A stretch of 13,861 bases of DNA from Roseovarius sp. GTDB taxonomy: Bacteria > Pseudomonadota > Alphaproteobacteria > Rhodobacterales > Rhodobacteraceae. This document shows positions 7,255-12,352 of the stretch, one piece after another (position 1 is the stretch's first letter; every line of letters begins with the position of its first letter). The position numbers and the translations under genes are program-made. Below the pieces are notes generated by a model. That model did not search any database and was not told where the DNA came from. It worked only from the letters and a program-made list of their open reading frames with translations. The stretch covers positions 1 to 13,861 of the forward strand of contig JAASSQ010000053.1 in NCBI GenBank assembly GCA_021767845.1, in the 5' to 3' direction.

Positions 7255-7701
7255 CTATTCGACCGTGATCGTGATGACCTGCGACACGACGGGCGGGTCG
7301 TGCGGCACATGGTTCTGGTCCCCCAGCACCAATTGCAGCGTGTGCTCGCCCGGCTCCAGGTCAATCGTGGCCTCGGTCTGTCCTCCGCCGAAATGCATGT
7401 GGTTGTCATCGGCGGGCAGGCTGGTGGTCAATTCCTCTTCGCCCATTTCGCCTTCACCCAAAGGCGGCCGGTCGATCAGCAGGTGGTGATGCCCGGTGTT
7501 TTCCTTGTCCACCCCCGCCGGGGCGACCCCCATGCCGCGCAGGCCAAACACCACGGTCACGGGCGAGGACACGGTTTCCCCGTCCTTGGGCGTCACGAAA
7601 TATAGCTCGGCATCAGATGCCGTACCGGTATCGGCGGCAAGGGCCAAGGCCCCGGCAATGAAGCCAGAAACGGCCACGGCCTTCAGATTTGCAAGTCTCA
7701 T
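7255..7701 (-). CDS. Secreted histidine-rich DUF4399 protein
   Basis: The product has 148 residues. Residues 1 to about 31 form a signal peptide: a K at 7, a hydrophobic core VAVSGFIAGALALAA and a small-residue region ending near TASDA, so the mature protein should be periplasmic. The mature part is beta-rich. It carries YFVTPKDGETVSSPVTVVFGL, then NTGHHHLLID (H71-H73), DDNHMHFGGGQTE (H101, H103), PGEHTLQL (H120) and GDQNHVPHDPP (H131, H134), the recurring pattern of DUF4399. The function is unknown; eight histidines suggest metal binding, which is inference. The ATG at 7701 has GGAGG five bases upstream, and the longer open frame above it has no signal-peptide logic. It is divergent from the LysR gene and may be its target. 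Confidence 0.85.
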   Translation of the reverse strand: MRLANLKAVAVSGFIAGALALAADTGTASDAELYFVTPKDGETVSSPVTVVFGLRGMGVAPAGVDKENTGHHHLLIDRPPLGEGEMGEEELTTSLPADDNHMHFGGGQTEATIDLEPGEHTLQLVLGDQNHVPHDPPVVSQVITITVE

Positions 7702-7794
7702 CAGATCCTCCCTGCGTTGTCGAACGCCTTTAAAGACTAGCACAGATTGCCCCTGATGCGGACTCGCGGTTTCCGATCCCGGGTCCTGACGGGG

Positions 7795-7817
7795 AACGCT
7801 CAAATACCGCCAGCGTT
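7795..7817. promoter_or_regulatory. Candidate LysR-type operator (T-N11-A dyad)
   Basis: AACGCT at 7795-7800 and AGCGTT at 7812-7817 are perfect inverted arms separated by 11 bases, giving the T-N11-A form known for LysR-family binding sites; two more outward pairs match after one mismatch. It lies in the 228-base spacer between the divergent DUF4399 and LysR genes, 93 bases from one ATG and 112 from the other. A further half-site GAACGC occurs at 7722-7727. No binding evidence is available. Confidence 0.45.
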
Positions 7818-7929
7818 TCCGCGTCACGAACGATCCAGAACAAAACCCAGATATTGTCGGTCCCGTGCCGCAGTTGTGCCTGAATTTCCGCCGATACCGG
7901 ATGCTGACAGAATAAAAGGGGTATCGAGT

Positions 7930-8835
7930 ATGGATCGCCTTACGGAAATGGAGGCCTTCGCGACCGTCGTGGACCAGGGCGGGTTCACGGACGCAGCGCG
8001 GAAAATGGGGATTTCGAAGTCGGCTGTCTCCAAGCATGTCTCGTCGCTCGAGGCCCGGTTGGGCGCACGTTTGCTGAACCGCACCACGCGCCGCGTCAGC
8101 CCGACCGAGATCGGCCTGGCCTATTACGATCGCGCGCTGCGGGTGCTCAACGATGCGGGCGAGGCCGACGCGCTTGTCAGCTCGATGCAATCCGCCCCGT
8201 CGGGGCTGTTGCGCATTTCCGTCGCCACGGATTTCGGCGTGAACCACCTCAGCCCCGTTCTTGGCGGTTTTCTTGAAGAATTCCCCGATATCTCGGTGAA
8301 CATGGTCCTGAACAACCGCTACGTGGAGCTGATCTCCGAAGGGTTCGACATGGCGATCCGCATCGGCGAGCTGGAAGACAGCAGCCTGCGCGCCCGCAAA
8401 CTGACCGAGACCACCAAGCGCATGATCGCCAGCCCCGCCTACCTTGAAAAACATGGCCGCCCCGGCAAGATCGACGATCTGAACGAACACAAGCTGCTGC
8501 ACTATTCCAGCCAGGCCAACGGGTCGGTCTGGAAGCTGACCGCGCCTTCGGGCGAAAAGCGGCAGGTTCGCACCGCGGGCGGTTTGTCGGTCAATGACGG
8601 CCAATCGCTGCTCAATGCGGCGATCTCGGGTCTCGGGATCGCGTATCTGCCCAGTTTTCTTTACGCTCAGGCCATGCAGGACGGGCTGGTCGAGGATGTC
8701 ATTCCCGACCTGCCCGTCGAAACGCAAGGCATCTATGCCGTTTACCCGCCGGGGCGCTTCACCCAGCCCAAGGTGCGGGCCTTCATCGACTTCCTCGTTC
8801 ATGCCTTCAGCGACAAGGGTCCGAACGACTGGTGA
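7930..8835 (+). CDS. LysR-family transcriptional regulator
   Basis: This is a 301-residue DNA-binding regulator of normal LysR length. Residues 1-60 form the winged helix-turn-helix, beginning MDRLTEMEAFATVVDQGGF. The recognition region is AARKMGISKSAVSKHVSSLE, followed by RLGARLLNRTTRRVSPTEIG. Residues from about 90 on form the periplasmic-binding-protein-like effector domain, beginning GLLRISVATDFG, with a late GLGIAYLPSFL block. The effector is unknown. I chose the ATG at 7930 because the HTH starts immediately after it and AAGGGG lies eight bases upstream; an open frame reaching back to 7747 has no such support. It is divergent from the DUF4399 gene, with a LysR-type dyad between them, and is followed by a strong terminator. 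It may also act on the reductase gene at 9000. Confidence 0.93.
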   Translation: MDRLTEMEAFATVVDQGGFTDAARKMGISKSAVSKHVSSLEARLGARLLNRTTRRVSPTEIGLAYYDRALRVLNDAGEADALVSSMQSAPSGLLRISVATDFGVNHLSPVLGGFLEEFPDISVNMVLNNRYVELISEGFDMAIRIGELEDSSLRARKLTETTKRMIASPAYLEKHGRPGKIDDLNEHKLLHYSSQANGSVWKLTAPSGEKRQVRTAGGLSVNDGQSLLNAAISGLGIAYLPSFLYAQAMQDGLVEDVIPDLPVETQGIYAVYPPGRFTQPKVRAFIDFLVHAFSDKGPNDW

Positions 8836-8866
8836 GGCTTTCCTCCCGCCATGACTGGCCAACTTG

Positions 8867-8903
8867 CCCCGGTCGCGCCTGCGCGGGCCGGGGTTTTCCT
8901 TTG
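8867..8903 (+). terminator. Intrinsic terminator after the LysR gene
   Basis: CCCCGG at 8867-8872 pairs with CCGGGG at 8888-8893. After a small internal loop, CGCGC at 8874-8878 pairs with GCGCG at 8881-8885. TTTTCCTTT follows directly at 8894-8902. It starts 31 bases after the LysR stop and separates that gene from the downstream reductase. Confidence 0.8.
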
Positions 8904-8911
8904 GCCGGGAT

Positions 8912-8926
8912 GCACATGGGATGTGC
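8912..8926. promoter_or_regulatory. Dyad upstream of the flavin reductase gene
   Basis: GCACAT and ATGTGC are perfect inverted arms with a GGG spacer, 73 bases before the reductase ATG and just after the terminator. The position suits an operator. A second dyad, CATTG-N9-CAATG (8962-8980), lies between it and the start codon; that one also has T-N11-A geometry. TTGTCA at 8938-8943 could be a -35 element, but the matching -10 is weak. The regulator is unknown. Confidence 0.35.
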
Positions 8927-8999
8927 GGCGCGGCCTGTTGTCAGCGAGGTGAAACGTGCCACATTGCAGGGGTGACAATGGTTCGAGAGGGATATCCAC

Positions 9000-9539
9000 A
9001 TGGCTGATCCGACGCTGCTGACGATCTCGGGGTCGCTGCGCAAGGGCGCGTTCAATCGCAAGCTTCTGAAAGAGGCCGTGGCCGCCTTCGGCCCGGCCAA
9101 GGTGATCGAGGCCGATCTGAACCTGCCGCTTTACGACGGCGATCTGGAACAGGCCGAGGGCGTGCCGCAAAGCGTGCAAACCCTTGCCGAGCAAGTCAAA
9201 AACGCCGATGCCGTGGTCATTTCCTCGCCCGAGTACAACAAGGGGATCACCGGCGTTCTGAAAAACGCGTTCGACTGGATCAGCCGGACCGAGGGGATGC
9301 CCTTCAAGAACAAACCCACAGTGGTGATGTCGGCCAATGCGGGGCGCACGGGCGGTGAAACGGGGCAGTTCATGGTGATGAGTTGCCTTGTGCCGCTGCA
9401 GGCGCACGTGCTGCCGGGACCGATGCTGTGCATCGCGGCGGCCGGGGACGAGTTCGACGAGAACGACCGGTTGACCAACGACCGCTATCGCAAGGTTCTG
9501 GCCGGCAAGATGGAGGCGCTGCGCAGCGCGATTGGCTGA
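9000..9539 (+). CDS. NAD(P)H-dependent FMN/quinone reductase (ChrR-like)
   Basis: The product has 179 residues and a flavodoxin-like fold. It is predicted to be a cytosolic FMN enzyme that reduces quinones, and possibly chromate or other acceptors, with NAD(P)H. The FMN phosphate loop GSLRKGAFNRKLL starts at residue 11. PLYDGDLEQAEGVP and SSPEYNKGITGVLKNAFDWISR (PEYN at residues 77-80) align closely with E. coli ChrR/YieF. The true substrate in this family is often uncertain, so I give no symbol. The ATG at 9000 is preceded by GAGAGGG at 8985-8991. The gene appears to have its own promoter region after the LysR terminator, with two dyads upstream. It is convergent with the oxidase gene at 9653 across a structured 113-base spacer. 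Confidence 0.9.
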   Translation: MADPTLLTISGSLRKGAFNRKLLKEAVAAFGPAKVIEADLNLPLYDGDLEQAEGVPQSVQTLAEQVKNADAVVISSPEYNKGITGVLKNAFDWISRTEGMPFKNKPTVVMSANAGRTGGETGQFMVMSCLVPLQAHVLPGPMLCIAAAGDEFDENDRLTNDRYRKVLAGKMEALRSAIG

Positions 9540-9544
9540 TCTAG

Positions 9545-9580
9545 CCCCCGAAGATTTGTACCGTTCGGCACATTTGGGGG
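9545..9580 (+). terminator. Stem-loop after the reductase gene
   Basis: CCCCCGAA at 9545-9552 pairs with TTTGGGGG at 9573-9580 (one G-T pair). Inside, TGTACCG pairs with CGGCACA around a TT, with one mismatch and a four-base bulge (GATT) on the left arm. It begins five bases after the stop codon. It has no T tract, so it may act as a weak terminator or as protection of the mRNA 3' end. Confidence 0.5.
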
Positions 9581-9583
9581 TCC

Positions 9584-9648
9584 GTTTCGTACGAAACCCG
9601 GCAGCCCCAACGGCGGTTTCGTACAAAACCGGCGATCCTGGTACGAAA
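9584..9648. repeat. GTAC-centred palindromic repeat cluster
   Basis: Two near-identical units begin at 9584 and 9616, 32 bases apart. The first contains the perfect 14-bp palindrome GTTTCGTACGAAAC (9584-9597). The second reads CGGTTTCGTACAAAACCG (9614-9631) with one mismatched pair, and both are followed by CCGGC or CGGC. A half copy, GTACGAAAT, follows at 9641-9649. The GTAC cores start at 9589, 9621 and 9641, so they are spaced 32 and 20 bases, near three and two helical turns. The copy at 9614-9631 could also fold as a six-pair RNA hairpin. Function is unknown. Confidence 0.65.
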
Positions 9649-9652
9649 TGCC

Positions 9653-10702
9653 CTAGTAAGACGCCTCGGGGCGGAACGCCTCGGGGATCCCGTCCACCCC
9701 GTCAAGCAGCAGATCGGCCATCACCTGCCCGACCTTGGGCGCCATTCCGAAACCGATCTTGAACCCGCCATTGGCGATGAACTGCCCCGGATAAAGCGGA
9801 TGCGCGCCGAGCATCGGGGCGCGCGACCGGGTGCGGGGCCGGACCCCGGCCCACCGTTCGACCACCTTTGCAGCGCGCAGGGCGGGCACCGCGGCGCGGG
9901 CGCGGGCGATCACGTCGTCAAGCTGCGCATCGGTCGAGGCGGGGTCGTCGTAGTCGCGCTCGGAGGTCGAGCCGATGGCGGTGGTGCCGTCCTCGTGCGG
10001 GACGATATGGATCGCGTCGGCGAAAAGCTGCGGCAGGTCGGCGGCGGCATGGGCCAGCACTGCGCCCTGCCCCTTCACCCCGTTGCCCACGGTGCGCGTG
10101 TGGCGCGCGGTCAGCTCCTGCAGCCCGGCAACGCCGGTGGCCCAGACCACAGCGCCGGTCTGCGGGCCGTCGGCCACCACCTCGCCACCACGTGCGCGGA
10201 TCGCGGCGGCCAAGGCGGCGCAGGCGCGGCGCGGGTGCATCCGGGCGGTCAGCGTATCGCGGATCAGCCAGCCGGTCGGCGTGACGGGCGCCCAGTCCTT
10301 ATCGTCGGCCAGATCATCGGCGCGGATCACCTGCCATTCGGCGTGGCCCTGCCAAAGCTCTCTGGCGCTTTCGGCCCGCGCCCGCGCCAGATCGAGCGCG
10401 GCATCGTCGGGCACCGGTTGCAGGCGCCCCGTGCGCGCATAACCGGGCGAGAGGGTCGAGACCTCCTGCACCCCGGCCCAGAACCTTTCGGCCATGATCA
10501 GGCTGTCGAACTGGAACGCCTTCTTTTCGTTCCAGTTCTCGGGCACATGCGGGGCAAGCGCACCGACCACCCCGCCCGAGGCTCCGGCCCCCGGCCCGTT
10601 CGGGTCGATCACCCGCACCGAGGCGCCGCGCAAGAGGCAGGTCCATGCGACCGACAGCCCGAAAATGCCCGCGCCCATCACCGTCACGTCCGCCACTGCC
10701 AT
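9653..10702 (-). CDS. FAD-dependent amine/amino-acid oxidoreductase (DAO family), possible MnmC oxidase half
   Basis: The product has 349 residues and is a DAO-family flavoprotein. The FAD-binding Rossmann motif GAGIFG begins at residue 10, followed by the acidic end of beta-2 in VRVIDP and then GASGGVVGALAPH. The C-terminus has the flavin-contacting block GGFKIGFGMAPKVGQVMADLL. The family oxidises C-N bonds of glycine, D-amino acids or N-substituted amines. The gene is divergent from mnmD, and GASG followed by GAL and P resembles the oxidase half of E. coli MnmC (GASGNRQGALYP), so it may demodify cmnm5U in tRNA; glycine oxidase or a D-amino acid dehydrogenase remain possible. The start is taken at 10702, seven bases after AGGGG; the ATG two codons upstream is too close to that site. 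Confidence 0.85.
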   Translation of the reverse strand: MAVADVTVMGAGIFGLSVAWTCLLRGASVRVIDPNGPGAGASGGVVGALAPHVPENWNEKKAFQFDSLIMAERFWAGVQEVSTLSPGYARTGRLQPVPDDAALDLARARAESARELWQGHAEWQVIRADDLADDKDWAPVTPTGWLIRDTLTARMHPRRACAALAAAIRARGGEVVADGPQTGAVVWATGVAGLQELTARHTRTVGNGVKGQGAVLAHAAADLPQLFADAIHIVPHEDGTTAIGSTSERDYDDPASTDAQLDDVIARARAAVPALRAAKVVERWAGVRPRTRSRAPMLGAHPLYPGQFIANGGFKIGFGMAPKVGQVMADLLLDGVDGIPEAFRPEASY

Positions 10703-10709
10703 TGCCATT

Positions 10710-10714
10710 CCCCT
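10710..10714 (-). promoter_or_regulatory. Ribosome binding site deciding the oxidase start
   Basis: On the minus strand AGGGG lies seven bases before the ATG at 10702 but only one base before the in-frame ATG at 10708, which favours the inner start. Confidence 0.55.
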
Positions 10715-10784
10715 GTCTGCCCGGCATTGTCGCGCCGGTTATGGCACAGGGCGGCGGCGCTGCCCACAAGACAAAACGCGGATC

Positions 10785-11468
10785 ATGGCAGACGAAAGCG
10801 AGCGGGCGGAACTGGAATGGCGCGACGGCGGCGTACCGGTGTCGATCCGGTTCGACGACCCCTATTACAGCCTTGAAAACGGCCTTGCGGAAACGCGGCA
10901 CGTGTTCCTGTCGGGCAATGACCTGCCCGCGCGGTTCCGTGACGGATTCCACGTCGCCGAACTGGGGTTCGGAACGGGGCTGAACCTGCTGGCCACGCTG
11001 GCGGCGTGGCGCGCGGCGGAGGTGCCGGGGGTGCTGCGCTTCACCAGTTTCGAGGCCTACCCGATGGCCCCCGCCGACATGATTGCGGCGCAGGCGGCCT
11101 TTCCCAAACTGTCGGAGATCGCGTCGGAGCTTGCCCCGCTTTGGCAGCACGGCACGCGCGACATCCGCCTGCCCGATCTGGAATTTCGCCTGATCGAGGG
11201 GGATGCCCGCCAGACGCTGCCGGGTTGGGACGGGGTGGCCGATGCGTGGTATCTGGACGGATTTTCCCCGGCCAAGAACCCCGAGCTTTGGCAAGCCGCG
11301 CTGCTGGCCGAGGTTGGCCGGCACACGGCCCCGGGCGGCACGGCGGCGACCTATACCGCCGCCGGGTTCGTGCGGCGCGGGCTGGAGACCGCCGGGTTTG
11401 CAGTGACCCGCGTGCCCGGATATGGCCGCAAGAGGCACATGACCCGTGCCGTGAAAGGCCCCGCATGA
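10785..11468 (+). CDS. mnmD: tRNA 5-methylaminomethyl-2-thiouridine34 methyltransferase
   Basis: The product has 227 residues and matches the N-terminal methyltransferase half of E. coli MnmC along its whole length. It transfers methyl from SAM to the aminomethyl group of nm5(s2)U34 in tRNA, the last step of mnm5(s2)U synthesis. SAM motif I is ELGFGTGLN from E59. The family signature DAWYLDGFSPAKNP starts at D153. FDDPYYSLENGLAETRHVFL near the N-terminus and AGFVRRGLETAGF with GYGRKRHM near the C-terminus match MnmC closely. The FAD oxidase domain fused to it in enterobacteria is absent, and a DAO-family gene lies divergently 82 bases away. The ATG at 10785 has only a weak GCGGAT ahead of it. 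The stop overlaps the next start as ATGA, suggesting translational coupling. Confidence 0.93.
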   Translation: MADESERAELEWRDGGVPVSIRFDDPYYSLENGLAETRHVFLSGNDLPARFRDGFHVAELGFGTGLNLLATLAAWRAAEVPGVLRFTSFEAYPMAPADMIAAQAAFPKLSEIASELAPLWQHGTRDIRLPDLEFRLIEGDARQTLPGWDGVADAWYLDGFSPAKNPELWQAALLAEVGRHTAPGGTAATYTAAGFVRRGLETAGFAVTRVPGYGRKRHMTRAVKGPA

Positions 11469-12352
11469 CCCAGCAGAACACCCGCCTTGGCATCGCTCTA
11501 ATGGTAGCGACCACCTTTGTCTTTGCCGTGCAGGACGGAATCTCGCGCCATCTGGCGGGGGAATACAACGTGCTGATGGTGGTGATGATCCGCTACTGGT
11601 TCTTTGCCGCCTTCGTCATCAGCGTCGCGGCCCGCAAGGCCGGTGGGCTGCGCGCGGCGGCGGCGACCGAACAGCCGCTGATGCAGGGCTTTCGTGCGCT
11701 GCTGCTGGTCACGGAAATCTGCGTGATGATCTTTGGCTTCACCCTGCTGGGGCTGGTCGAAAGCCACGCGGTCTTTGCCTGTTACCCACTGCTGATCGCG
11801 GCGCTGTCGGGCCCGTTCCTGGGCGAAAGCGTGGGCTGGCGGCGGTGGGCCGCGATCGCGGTGGGGTTCGTGGGCGTCATCATCATCCTTGAGCCGGGCT
11901 ATGGCGTGTTCCAGCCGCAGGCGGTGGTGCCGCTGATGGCGGCGCTGATGTTCGCGCTTTACGGGCTGCTGACGCGCTTCGTGGCGCGCAAGGACGATGC
12001 CGCGACCTCGTTCTTCTGGACGGGCACCGTGGGCGCGGTGGCGATGACGGCCGTCGGCGCGTGGTTCTGGGAGCCGATGAGCGCGCCGGACTGGGGCTGG
12101 ATGGCGGCGCTGTGCGTGACCGGCGCGCTTGGGCATTTCACCCTGATCAAGTGCTACGAGGTGGCCGAGGCCAGTTCGGTGCAGCCCTTTGCCTATCTGC
12201 AACTGGTCTTTGCAAGTGCGCTCGGGCTTCTGGTCTTTGGCGAGACCATCCGCCTGAACGTGGCGCTCGGCGCGGCACTGATCGTGGGGGCGGGGCTGTT
12301 CACGCTGTGGCGCCAGCGGCAGCGGCAGGCGCGCGAAGCGCGGCGCGGTTAA
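11465..12352 (+). CDS. EamA/DMT-family membrane transporter
   Basis: The product has 295 residues with about ten hydrophobic segments arranged as two EamA repeats (roughly residues 8-140 and 155-285), the usual build of drug/metabolite transporters in the inner membrane. Typical blocks are GFTLLGLVESHAVFACYPLL and FLGESVGWRRWAAIAVGFVGVIIILEP at the end of the first repeat. SSVQPFAYLQLVFASALGLLVFGE closes the second. A short basic tail (WRQRQRQAREARR) ends the protein, as expected for a cytoplasmic C-terminus. The substrate cannot be read from the sequence. Its ATG overlaps the mnmD stop by 4 bases, so the two are translated from one mRNA. Its TAA overlaps the TAA of the convergent transglycosylase gene. 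Confidence 0.9.
   Translation: MTQQNTRLGIALMVATTFVFAVQDGISRHLAGEYNVLMVVMIRYWFFAAFVISVAARKAGGLRAAAATEQPLMQGFRALLLVTEICVMIFGFTLLGLVESHAVFACYPLLIAALSGPFLGESVGWRRWAAIAVGFVGVIIILEPGYGVFQPQAVVPLMAALMFALYGLLTRFVARKDDAATSFFWTGTVGAVAMTAVGAWFWEPMSAPDWGWMAALCVTGALGHFTLIKCYEVAEASSVQPFAYLQLVFASALGLLVFGETIRLNVALGAALIVGAGLFTLWRQRQRQAREARRG

Noticed and set aside
10733..10772. GCGCCG...CGGCGC inverted repeat in the spacer between the oxidase gene and mnmD
   Set aside because: Six-base GC-only arms far apart in GC-rich sequence; not distinguishable from chance.
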